From: Candidatus Abyssobacteria bacterium SURF_5
GTDB taxonomy: Bacteria > Abyssobacteria > SURF-5
Assembly (NCBI GenBank): GCA_003598085.1
Contig: QZKU01000125.1
Location: forward strand, 1 to 19,069
DNA length: 19,069 nt
Direction: 5' to 3'
Shown here in pieces: positions 6,719 to 14,407 of the stretch. Made by a program: the position numbers and the translations under genes. Numbering within the stretch: the first letter of the stretch is position 1; every line of letters starts with the position of its first letter. Under the pieces are notes generated by a model, which saw nothing but the letters and a program-made list of their open reading frames with translations, had not been told where the DNA came from and made no database searches.

Positions 6719-9211
6719 TTACCATTCTTCCAGCGATTTCCAACGCGGCGGCGCATCCTCGTGCCCTTTCTTCAGCCGGCTGCGGCGCCAGGACAAGATC
6801 GAGGCTCGGCTCAGCCAACCGAGGGAGAGAAATGAGCAGCCGTAGCAAACGAAGCCGGTCCAGAAAGCGGAACCGATGGTCCAGTTCATGGATATGGCGA
6901 TTGCAAGCACCGACGCGGTTACCGACGTCGTCCCGTTAATGGCCCAGAACCATGGCGTAACTTCCTTCCACTTATCCGCAGCGACTTTGATCCCGATGGG
7001 AAATGCCATGCCCAGAAAGAGTCCCAGCGGGATGAGACCGGCAATAGCGCTGAGGATGCGAATCGGCGTTGGTGAACCTTCGAACGCGTCAATGAAATGA
7101 GGGGTCGCCAGGCCGTAGGTGATGAGGATCAGCAACAGGAGGAACAGAATCTGAACGTATAGGGGTCTTTGGTTCTGCAGCTTTTCAGTCAGATAACTGC
7201 CGACGCCGCTGGACAGGAGGAGAGAGAAAAGCACGATCGAGAGGCCATATGTCGGGTGGCCCAGAAAGATAATCATCCTCTGCATCTGCGAGATTTCGAT
7301 CAGCATAAAGCCGAAGCCGATTCCCGCGAAGTAGATGAAGAGCGGCAGCGATCCCGCGAGACTTGTTCCGTTCCGCTTCAGCAGGAGCGGCAACACGAGG
7401 AACAGCAGCGTGAGTATGAGCACGAGGATCAGCAACTCGGCCAGGACGAAGACCGCTTCCATATTGAAGCGCACGTTGCCTTGCTCCCAGAGTTCGGGAT
7501 TGAAGGCATCCCGGATGCGGAGCATATTGAAAAAGAATGGATCGTCATCGGTCGGGGGCGTGATGTCCAGCGGATATGCCTCGGCGACCGGTTCGATATT
7601 TTTGGCCGAAACGATCTGGGTAAAGAACGGATCAACCGCCGACCTGGGACTGAAGACGACCTCGAATCCCATTGCGCCGGCGGTGGCTTCAATTGTCTCC
7701 AACTGAGCGTTCGTAAAGTCGCGCCTGCTCACAAGCAGCGTTCCGATCCCGTCGGGATTCATGGCGGATCCGTTAAGCATCCTCCGAACGATCACCATGT
7801 GATTGCGGGGCCTCGTAACCCCCAACTGTCGTAATGAAGCCGCCGCCAGAGAGCTCAGCCGGTACATTTCGCCCGGCATGAAGCGGTGGTACCATCTTGA
7901 GACGGTCAAGATGCCATCCGGCGAAAGATGTTTGAGGAATACGTTCCACGCTTCGACCGTGTACAACGAATTTTCCGACAGCACGAATGCCCCCGCGGAC
8001 GTTGCCGCCCACGTGTCGATCAGCGACAATTGTATGATGTCGAATGATTTCTTCTGTCTGGTGACCCAGCTGCGGGCCTCGTCCGATACGAACGTCACTC
8101 GGGGATTCTGATCGAGATGACCGGTAAACGCGCCGAACCGGTCATTGACTGCGGATACTATCGCATCGTTCATTTCGATGCCTGTGACCGACTTCTGTTT
8201 GAAAACCAGAGCCGAAAGGATGTCGCGGCCCCCGCCGGCCCCGATCACCAGCACGTCTGAGTCGGGCCGCGCATAATGGGCGAGATTTGTGATGTCGTAC
8301 CGCAGGTATTCCAGATCGCCAAGATCTCCGTCAAAGCCGGTCAAGACGGTGCCCGCCGCGTTATCGATCTCCAATTTCAACTCTTTTGTCGTTTGATCCG
8401 GAGGACACGCGGGGCTGAGTCCCCATCCGAACGGCTGTCTGTTCGCGTGCGGATTCCCCGAGACCGTAATGCGGGAGAACGAGTTCCAGCGCTCGTATAG
8501 ATAAGCTGCGGGCTCGCGATGTCCTTTCGCCCATTTCAGCTTCAGCACCGGTATCTCCCGATACGATAGATAGGTATGCCAGAATACAAAGAGCAACAGC
8601 AACAGACTGCAGACCGCGCCGACAAGCTTCAGCTTGAACATCTTCGCTTCGGCGGCAAACATGAAACTCGCCATACATCCAAAAAAAGCAACCGCCACAG
8701 CCGCCGTCGGCGCATCCACTATCTCGAGCACCTGAATTAGAACGATGCATCCGGCCGCCGATCCAATGAGGTCGGCGGCATAGAGCCTGCTCACCTGTTT
8801 CGTGAACTTGGTGAGCGCGATGCAGACACAGACGCCGCTGAAAAAAAATGGAATTGAAGCGGTTATGTAAGTGAAAGCGAGGGAATGAAATCCGATTCCG
8901 TCACCATTTTTCATCGACGGCAGGTCCAACTGCAAGAGAAAACTCAGGAATATCGAGATCGCGTACAGGAAAGAGAAGGCGGAGAGATTACTCTTTGCTC
9001 TTTCTTCCCTGAAAAATCTGGGAAGCAGATAAACCAGGATGGCGCCGGCCGACATGCCGAATATCGCAATCGATATCGCCATGAAGGCAAAATGGTACCA
9101 CATGGTAACACTGTAGATACGAGTGAGAAGAACCTCGTACATCAGTGTGGAGAACGTAATGAGGAATAATCCCGCGTAAATCCGTTTCCCGAGGTTCATA
9201 GCCGGCTTCAT
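6719..9211 (-). CDS. Polytopic membrane protein with spermidine-synthase-like domain
   Basis: An 830-aa protein with three parts. Residues 10-215 form about six hydrophobic segments (starting LFLITFSTLMYEVLLTRI). Residues about 235-545 form a soluble Rossmann domain of the spermidine synthase/methyltransferase type. Residues about 580-810 form a second membrane block. The nucleotide-binding motif is VIGAGGGRD (322-330), with acidic Glu346 at the end of strand 2 (VTGIEMN). The segment DIIQLSLIDTWAATSAGAF (391-409) stands where true aminopropyltransferases have an acidic D-x-T-D-P-x-GPA loop, so polyamine synthesis is doubtful. Start ATG 9211 has GGGAG 7 nt upstream. A good promoter lies about 240 bp upstream. 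Such fusions are common in environmental bacteria and lack an established function; a small-molecule transferase acting at the membrane is possible. It is flanked by same-strand genes but widely spaced, so probably monocistronic. Confidence 0.85.
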   Translation of the reverse strand: MKPAMNLGKRIYAGLFLITFSTLMYEVLLTRIYSVTMWYHFAFMAISIAIFGMSAGAILVYLLPRFFREERAKSNLSAFSFLYAISIFLSFLLQLDLPSMKNGDGIGFHSLAFTYITASIPFFFSGVCVCIALTKFTKQVSRLYAADLIGSAAGCIVLIQVLEIVDAPTAAVAVAFFGCMASFMFAAEAKMFKLKLVGAVCSLLLLLFVFWHTYLSYREIPVLKLKWAKGHREPAAYLYERWNSFSRITVSGNPHANRQPFGWGLSPACPPDQTTKELKLEIDNAAGTVLTGFDGDLGDLEYLRYDITNLAHYARPDSDVLVIGAGGGRDILSALVFKQKSVTGIEMNDAIVSAVNDRFGAFTGHLDQNPRVTFVSDEARSWVTRQKKSFDIIQLSLIDTWAATSAGAFVLSENSLYTVEAWNVFLKHLSPDGILTVSRWYHRFMPGEMYRLSSLAAASLRQLGVTRPRNHMVIVRRMLNGSAMNPDGIGTLLVSRRDFTNAQLETIEATAGAMGFEVVFSPRSAVDPFFTQIVSAKNIEPVAEAYPLDITPPTDDDPFFFNMLRIRDAFNPELWEQGNVRFNMEAVFVLAELLILVLILTLLFLVLPLLLKRNGTSLAGSLPLFIYFAGIGFGFMLIEISQMQRMIIFLGHPTYGLSIVLFSLLLSSGVGSYLTEKLQNQRPLYVQILFLLLLILITYGLATPHFIDAFEGSPTPIRILSAIAGLIPLGLFLGMAFPIGIKVAADKWKEVTPWFWAINGTTSVTASVLAIAISMNWTIGSAFWTGFVCYGCSFLSLGWLSRASILSWRRSRLKKGHEDAPPRWKSLEEW

Positions 9212-9260
9212 TGAGCACTCCCTTCCGGGGAACTGACCATCTGCGTAAGAGCCGCCGTAG

Positions 9261-9292
9261 CCTGTCCGAAAACTGTGGGTGAATTTGACAGG
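9261..9292 (-). other. Stem-loop in the long leader
   Basis: CCTGTC (9261-9266) and GACAGG (9287-9292) are perfectly complementary around a 20-nt loop. The hairpin lies inside the predicted leader, 50-80 nt before the start codon. It could be a regulatory RNA structure or an old insertion-sequence end. There is no matching second copy in the window. Confidence 0.3.
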
Positions 9293-9449
9293 TACAGAGC
9301 TTGCTCGGGTTGGTTTAAGGCGGTTTACGGAGGTGAGTGCGGAAACGTGTAGACGCAGATTCTGAAGGGCAAAACATAAGAGACCCGCTTACGTCCCTAC
9401 GTGCCCTGCCTCCCTGCGATGGATTACATCCTACAAATGAGGTAACGGA

Positions 9450-9478
9450 AACATATCATGTTTTACGCGTTTTGGCAA
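9450..9478 (-). promoter_or_regulatory. Sigma-70 promoter of the membrane spermidine-synthase-like gene
   Basis: On the minus strand, TTGCCA (9473-9478), a 17-bp spacer and TATGTT (9450-9455). The -10 is preceded by TGA, giving an extended -10. It points toward the start codon at 9211 and predicts a 5' leader of about 230 nt. Confidence 0.6.
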
Positions 9479-9640
9479 GTGATTTCCGCAAACAATAAAG
9501 GTCTCTCTTGGTATTTACCAGCGAAGTGTGAACATTCTTTTCTTCTCGGTTTTATGGACGAGCCTTCTTAGACAGCCTTTAAGCCATTGATATCAAAGGC
9601 TTTACCTCTCCGGCAATTTGCGTTCTCGATGGATTGGCTT

Positions 9641-10546
9641 TCAGGCGGCTTTCCTCTCTTGCTCGTCCCTCTCTTTTCTCACGAAATACGCATCATCGGC
9701 CGGCTCGATTTTTCGGCCGTACCGCCTCGCGTAGACCTGCGTCATCTCGGCGCCCAGAAGGAATATCTGCGCCGAGTAATAAATCCACACCAGAAGGAGC
9801 AGGGCGGCTCCCGCGACGCCGTACGTCGAGGAGAACGATTTACTGCCGAGGTACAGTCCGAGCAGGAACTGCCCAACGGCAAAAAGAATCGCGATCGCAG
9901 CAGCGCCTATCCATACGTCTTTCCATGCTATCTTAACGTCCGGCACCACCTTCAATATAAGGGCAAACAGCGGTATCAGAATGATGAAGGAGCCGAAGAA
10001 ATTAACAAGCTGCCAGAACCAGCCGGGAAGCGGAAGCACCCCCTCGAAATAAGAGGTAAGCGACCAGAGAACCGATGAAGCGACCATCAGGGCAATCAAA
10101 AGTATTCCGATCGATATGACCATGGCAACTGCAACAAGGCGGTCTTTCACCGTCCCCATGATCCCTCGCTCAGGCTTTCGGCGTACCTCCCAGATCACAT
10201 TCAGAGCATACTGAAGCTGGACAAACAACGTCGATGCGCCAAAGAGGAGCGCAGCCACTCCAAGCGCCGTTGCTATAATCCCGCCGGAGGTATTGCTTGC
10301 GCCGGCGATCATCGATTCTATGACTTGCGCTCCCTGTTGACCAACCACACCCTCTATCTGGCTCATCAACTGACCCTGCGCCGCCTGCTCGCCCAAAACA
10401 AATCCTGCGATTGCGATCGCAATCAGGAATAGCGGGGCGATCGCGAAAATGGCGTAGTATGCAAGCGCGGCGGCCATAACGGGAACTTTGTCCCTGCTCC
10501 ATTCAGAAAAAGTCTGCTTAAAAAAAGATCCTACGGATTTGAACAT
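9641..10546 (-). CDS. YihY/BrkB-type (UPF0761) inner-membrane protein
   Basis: Integral membrane protein of 301 aa with about six transmembrane helices, matching the YihY/virulence-factor-BrkB family. Recognisable family segments are the N-terminal amphipathic stretch followed by AAALAYYAIFAIAPLFLIAIAIAG, the GVAALLFGASTLFVQLQYALNVIW region, and the C-terminal SFSSTYGVAGAALLLLVWIYYSAQIFLLGAEMTQVYARRYG block. The tail is charged (RKERDEQERKAA). ATG 10546 is preferred; a longer reading from TTG 10579 adds 11 Lys/Asn-rich residues and lacks a better ribosome-binding site. Family members have been linked to transport or envelope functions, but no biochemical role is firmly established. It is downstream of and on the same strand as the FAD oxidoreductase, separated by about 110 bp with a hairpin and a possible promoter of its own. 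Confidence 0.9.
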   Translation of the reverse strand: MFKSVGSFFKQTFSEWSRDKVPVMAAALAYYAIFAIAPLFLIAIAIAGFVLGEQAAQGQLMSQIEGVVGQQGAQVIESMIAGASNTSGGIIATALGVAALLFGASTLFVQLQYALNVIWEVRRKPERGIMGTVKDRLVAVAMVISIGILLIALMVASSVLWSLTSYFEGVLPLPGWFWQLVNFFGSFIILIPLFALILKVVPDVKIAWKDVWIGAAAIAILFAVGQFLLGLYLGSKSFSSTYGVAGAALLLLVWIYYSAQIFLLGAEMTQVYARRYGRKIEPADDAYFVRKERDEQERKAA

Positions 10547-10579
10547 GGTTCTTCCCGCCTTTTTATTAAATTTATGCAA

Positions 10580-10608
10580 TAAATATCACCAAGACAGTAT
10601 TGCTCGAA
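10580..10608 (-). promoter_or_regulatory. Candidate promoter of the YihY-type gene
   Basis: On the minus strand, TTCGAG (10603-10608), a 17-bp spacer and TATTTA (10580-10585), with TG one base before the -10. The -35 is poor, so the call rests on the extended -10 and the position about 35 bp before the start codon. Confidence 0.3.
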
Positions 10609-10618
10609 AACGAAGAGT

Positions 10619-10637
10619 GCGCCAGAAGAAGTGGCGC
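10619..10637 (-). terminator. Hairpin after the FAD oxidoreductase gene (weak terminator)
   Basis: GCGCCA (10619-10624) and TGGCGC (10632-10637) form a perfect 6-bp GC-rich stem with a 7-nt loop, about 20 nt after the oxidoreductase stop codon. The following minus-strand bases (ACTCTTCGTTTTC) are only partly U-rich. It may terminate or attenuate read-through into the YihY-type gene. Confidence 0.4.
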
Positions 10638-10657
10638 TGCTTTACGGAAAGGAAGAT

Positions 10658-11794
10658 TCAGGAAAGAAACCGGTCAAATTGTAAAGGGACCAGATCGACG
10701 CCGTCGCAACTTTTGAGCGCCGGCTCGGTAACAAGTGCGGCGACGATTTTGCCGGTCATCGGAGAATGCATGACGCCGTGCCCGCTGAAGCCGCAAGCGA
10801 AAGAGAATCCTTCAGGTTCGCCCGCGGGCCCCAGGATGGCGGCGCGGTCAGGTGTCATACTGCGCAAGCCAGCCCATCCCCTCATGATCCGGGTCGATTC
10901 GAGGGCCGGCAGCCGGTTGAGCGCGCGTTCGGCCAAAATTTCGGCACTTCGCCAATCCACAACCAGGTTGTCTGCGCCGCATTCGTCCATTTCTGCAATA
11001 CTCATCAATAGTCCGCCGCTCTCCGGGCGGAAGTAAAAGGGCGGGTTTCGGTCGAAATAGAATGGCGCATCATTCCGGACGGCGGCAGTAGGCGCGGAGA
11101 TGAATATCTGCCGTTTTACCGTCACGATCGGCACGCGCACGGCGGCCATGCGCGCAACGTCGGCGGCCAGCGGCCCGGCCGAATCGACTACAATGCGCGT
11201 GGAGACAAGGCCCGCAGGTGTTCTGACGCCCTCTATTTTGCCTGAGTGGACAACCAGATCGATTGCCGGCGTGTTCGTGACAAAGTCGACGCCCAACCGC
11301 CGAGCGGCGGCGGCATATCCCTGAATGACGCCGTGCGGATCGAAATAACCGTCGCCGGGAGTGAACAGCGCGCCAAGCAGATCGGTGCTCACCAGTCCTG
11401 GGATCAGGTGAGTCAGTTCCGTTGGCGCGAGCATCCGGGAATGCACTTTCAGCTCCGCAAGGCCTCGGTGCATGCCTTCCAGCACCGCGAGATCCTCGGG
11501 CGTTCCCGCCGTCTGTATGCAGCCGCTCTGCCGCAGGTCGATATCGGTCTCAAACCGATCTTCGAATTCGAGGAGCGCCTGAAGGCTTGCCCGGCTGAGC
11601 TGCCGGTTGACCGGTTCCGAAAAATGGTGGTAGATAATTCCAGCGCTCGCCGCCGACGAGCCCATCCCCAGCAGAGGCTCTTTCTCAAGGAGGATGATCT
11701 TCCCGATGCCGTTCTTAGCCAGATGGCAGGCGACGCTGACGCCTGCAATCCCGCCGCCGACAACAACCGCGTCCGCTATGCGTCCCATTTTCAT
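10658..11794 (-). CDS. DAO-family FAD-dependent oxidoreductase
   Basis: Flavoprotein of 378 aa in the glycine/D-amino-acid oxidase (DAO) fold, which oxidises C-N bonds of amino acids or related amines and acids. The N-terminal dinucleotide-binding motif is VVVGGGIAGVSVACHLAKNG, with Gly13, Gly15 and Gly18, and the ribose-binding acidic residue follows at Glu37 (ILLEKE). GSSAASAGIIYHHFSEP is the family's FAD-contacting segment. The C-terminal motif RGWAGLRSMTPDRAAILGP, followed by FACGFSGHGVMHSPMTGKIVA, is the DAO signature that closes over the flavin. No covalent-flavin Cys or fused domain is evident. The start at ATG 11794 has AGAGGA about 10 nt upstream; ATG 11788 is an alternative. The substrate is not predictable. 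It is divergent from the YfhO-type gene across a 165-bp gap. Confidence 0.9.
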   Translation of the reverse strand: MKMGRIADAVVVGGGIAGVSVACHLAKNGIGKIILLEKEPLLGMGSSAASAGIIYHHFSEPVNRQLSRASLQALLEFEDRFETDIDLRQSGCIQTAGTPEDLAVLEGMHRGLAELKVHSRMLAPTELTHLIPGLVSTDLLGALFTPGDGYFDPHGVIQGYAAAARRLGVDFVTNTPAIDLVVHSGKIEGVRTPAGLVSTRIVVDSAGPLAADVARMAAVRVPIVTVKRQIFISAPTAAVRNDAPFYFDRNPPFYFRPESGGLLMSIAEMDECGADNLVVDWRSAEILAERALNRLPALESTRIMRGWAGLRSMTPDRAAILGPAGEPEGFSFACGFSGHGVMHSPMTGKIVAALVTEPALKSCDGVDLVPLQFDRFLS

Positions 11795-11851
11795 ATTGCT
11801 GCAATCCTCTGCATATATAATATAGACTGATTTTTCCCCGTCCGTTGCCTT

Positions 11852-11915
11852 GGCGGCCTTTCCGCAATAAGGCCTAAATGTATGATATAATTATTTTTGG
11901 CTTTTTTAAGCCGCC
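11852..11915. other. Nested palindromic region between divergent genes
   Basis: GGCGGC (11852-11857) pairs with GCCGCC (11910-11915). Inside lie a 6-bp hairpin GGCCTT/AAGGCC (11855-11860 with 11869-11874) and a GGCTT-TTTT-AAGCC hairpin (11899-11912), separated by an AT-rich stretch with TATAAT. The structure could be a cruciform or a shared regulatory region for the FAD oxidoreductase and the YfhO-type gene. Confidence 0.4.
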
Positions 11916-11959
11916 TCATGCGTAGTGGATGAGGTAGGTGAAGAACGTATAAGAGGAAG

Positions 11960-14407
11960 ATGAAAACAAACGAGAACGCGTTTACCTTCAAAAAGAAAAA
12001 TTCCTGGTTCTCCCCACTCCTGACGCCGACACTGCTGAGCCTGCTCGTCCTTTTCTTCTTTGCGCTGATTTTCTGGTGGACTCACGTTCAGCAAACCCAG
12101 GCGCAAAACAGGATCATTGCGGGATCGAACGCGGACATGTACGTTTACCACCTGCCGGTGCGCGAGTTTGCCTTCAGCAGCCTGAGCGACGGCTCGATCC
12201 CCCTTTATAATCCCTATACCAACTGCGGGATGCCATTCCTGGCGACATACCAGGCGGCGCTGTTTTACCCGCTGAATTTTCCGCACCTGTTCCTTGAGCC
12301 CGCCCGCGCCCTGAGCCTGATTTATTTGTTGCATATCTTCCTCGCGGGTGCTTTCATGTTTTTCTGGATGCGCGAGCTGCGCGTATCCGAAACGGCGGCA
12401 ACATTTTCCGGCGCCGCCTACATGTTCTGCTGGTTCGTGGTCTATATTCTCACCTGGCCTCACATCGTGCTCACGCATGTGTGGATTCCACTTGTGTTCC
12501 TCTTGATTCACCGGGCATTCAGCCGCGGGCGCGTCCTCGACATGATCCTGCTGAGCGCCGCTGTCGCCTCGCAGTTTCTCGCCGGCTATATGCAGGGCTT
12601 CGTCTATACGCTGTACGGCGCCTTCGCGTATCTCCTGTATCTTACCGTAATCAAGCTTGAGCAGGCGAAGCCGGGCGCGGTCGCAGTGGGCCGCTCATTC
12701 CTTGTGTGTCTGCTCGGATTGACAGTCGCTCCGGCACTGCTTTCGGCCATCCAGTGGATTCCGACGTTTCAGCTCTCGACCCTGAGCACCAGGCCGCCGG
12801 GCGGATTGTCGCTTGCGGCCCTGCTGCCGGGCGGTTCGCTGTATCCCTCAATGTTCTTGGCAGCGATTATAAATCCCGACTCTTACAAATGGCAACAGTA
12901 CACGCTGTACCCGGGAGTCGTTGCGCTGCTTCTGGCGGTGTTCGCGTTTGTTCAGCGCGAGCGGTGGCGTGAGACTTTCTTTTTCGCCGTCCTTGCGGTC
13001 GTAGCGTCTCTAATCGCGTTCGGCATGCACACTCCTCTGTTTCGGTTATACATGCTTTTGCCGACCGGCGACTGGTTCCGGTTGCCGAATCGGTTATTGA
13101 TTCTGACTGCTTTCTCTATCGCGACTCTGGCTGGCATCGGGTGCAGCTATCTTATTGATAACGTTCTTCAACAACCGCCTCAAAGCGCACGAACTTCTGT
13201 GAGGCTGGGCATCTTCGTTGCTCTGGCGGCTCTGCTCCTCCTGCTGATTCCGAAAGCGGCGGGCGTGTACATTTTCGTTCTGCTCATTGGTTGTCTGCTT
13301 GCCGTGCGCGCGCGCTCCGCGGCGCCGGCGGGGATGCTGGCAATCGTGTTGGTGGCATTGGACCTTCTCCTTTACGTCTCGAACCCGGTCACCTATCCCT
13401 GGATCACTCCGCAGGTTTTTCCGGAGTTGACGGAGGCAAAGCAGGTTTTGAAGGAGAAAATCGGAACCGACCGCGTCCATATCTTCCATGTGAAGAACGA
13501 TTGGAAGAACTATCTTCTCAACTCCAACTTCGGCATGATCGAGCGAATTCGAGAAACTGCCGGCTATGAATCGCTCTCGCTGCAACGATTCGCCGAGTTC
13601 TGCTCGTTTATGGAAACAGGTGGCCAGCCGTCGTACGACCTTCCCTTTACCGGCTCGGTCCAATGGAATTCGGAAGCAATTCACCCGCACATGTTAAACC
13701 TGCTGGGCGCCCGCTATATTATCGAGGATCCCGGAAGAGACCTGTATCCGGAGTCGAAACCGAAAAACAGACTGCCGAAATCGTTCAAGTTGAAGAAGGT
13801 GTATTCGGGCGACGTTAATATATATGAGAATTCCGATGCACTGCCGCGCGCATTTTTTACAACTCAAATCGAGGTGGTCCCGGACAAGTATGCCGCCCTC
13901 CAGCGGCTCGCCGATCCGGCGTTCGATTATAGAAATACGATTCTTCTGGAAGAACAGCCTCAGTCACAGGCGCCTCTCGAGGGCGAGAAGAAAAGGGCCG
14001 ACGTGCTTGTCGAGCAGAAGGACAGGCAAACGGTCCAGCTTGTCGTGGATGCGCCTGCGGCGGGATTCGTGTTTTTGGACGACATGTATCTGCCGGGATG
14101 GCGGGTAACGGTGGACGCGCGCGAGGTGGAGCCATATCGTGCCGATTATCTATTCATCGCTATTCCTGTGGAGGCTGGGAAACATGTCATCGAGGTGCAG
14201 TACCTGCCCGCGGGCTACCGCGTGGGGAAATGGATCAGCATTATCTCGATCACGCTATTTGCATTCCTGCTCGCGTACGACCTGGCGCGCCGCCGCGCAA
14301 AAAGCATGGCGCCGTGGGAGCCGGAAACAAAGGTGCCAACGCTGACCGGGAGAAAAAAGGCGCTGCCCTCGGCGGGAGTCCGCGTTAAGAAACAAGGTCG
14401 GGGTTGA
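11960..14407 (+). CDS. YfhO-family polytopic membrane protein (GT-C-like glycosyltransferase)
   Basis: An 815-aa integral membrane protein of the YfhO family. Members have a GT-C-like architecture; B. subtilis YfhO works with a GT2 enzyme (CsbB) that loads a sugar on undecaprenyl phosphate, and YfhO moves the sugar onto envelope polymer. A first TM (LLSLLVLFFFALIFWW) leads to an extracytoplasmic loop with GSNADMYVYHLP and DGSIPLYNPYTNCGMPFLA, the conserved YfhO pattern with acidic residues. About eleven more TMs follow to residue 455. Then comes a large soluble domain with the YfhO C-terminal signature (FLDDMYLPGWRVTVD and EAGKHVIEVQYLPAGYRVG), a last TM near residues 758-775 and a basic Lys/Arg tail. 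AGAGG precedes ATG 11960 at short spacing. The 3' end overlaps the convergent Gfo/Idh/MocA gene by 23 bp. The GT2 fusion downstream is the natural partner. Confidence 0.85.
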   Translation: MKTNENAFTFKKKNSWFSPLLTPTLLSLLVLFFFALIFWWTHVQQTQAQNRIIAGSNADMYVYHLPVREFAFSSLSDGSIPLYNPYTNCGMPFLATYQAALFYPLNFPHLFLEPARALSLIYLLHIFLAGAFMFFWMRELRVSETAATFSGAAYMFCWFVVYILTWPHIVLTHVWIPLVFLLIHRAFSRGRVLDMILLSAAVASQFLAGYMQGFVYTLYGAFAYLLYLTVIKLEQAKPGAVAVGRSFLVCLLGLTVAPALLSAIQWIPTFQLSTLSTRPPGGLSLAALLPGGSLYPSMFLAAIINPDSYKWQQYTLYPGVVALLLAVFAFVQRERWRETFFFAVLAVVASLIAFGMHTPLFRLYMLLPTGDWFRLPNRLLILTAFSIATLAGIGCSYLIDNVLQQPPQSARTSVRLGIFVALAALLLLLIPKAAGVYIFVLLIGCLLAVRARSAAPAGMLAIVLVALDLLLYVSNPVTYPWITPQVFPELTEAKQVLKEKIGTDRVHIFHVKNDWKNYLLNSNFGMIERIRETAGYESLSLQRFAEFCSFMETGGQPSYDLPFTGSVQWNSEAIHPHMLNLLGARYIIEDPGRDLYPESKPKNRLPKSFKLKKVYSGDVNIYENSDALPRAFFTTQIEVVPDKYAALQRLADPAFDYRNTILLEEQPQSQAPLEGEKKRADVLVEQKDRQTVQLVVDAPAAGFVFLDDMYLPGWRVTVDAREVEPYRADYLFIAIPVEAGKHVIEVQYLPAGYRVGKWISIISITLFAFLLAYDLARRRAKSMAPWEPETKVPTLTGRKKALPSAGVRVKKQGRG

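Larger units (their letters stand above)
9212..9640. other. Intergenic region holding a promoter and long leader
   Basis: A 429-bp gap between two minus-strand genes. It holds a clear minus-strand promoter (9450-9478) for the gene on the left, and a leader of about 230 nt with one long-range stem (9261-9266 pairing with 9287-9292). Near the YihY-type gene, AGCCTTT (9574-9580) can pair with AAAGGCT (9595-9601). That stem has no U-tract, so it is a weak terminator candidate. No ORF or tRNA was seen. Confidence 0.5.

Noticed and set aside
7169-7834. 221-codon plus-strand frame antisense to the spermidine-synthase-like gene
   Set aside because: Charge-rich with no recognisable motif; mirror of a membrane segment on the coding strand.
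9574-9601. AGCCTTT/AAAGGCT stem after the YihY-type gene as a terminator
   Set aside because: Downstream minus-strand sequence lacks a run of U; recorded only as a weak structure in the intergenic entry.
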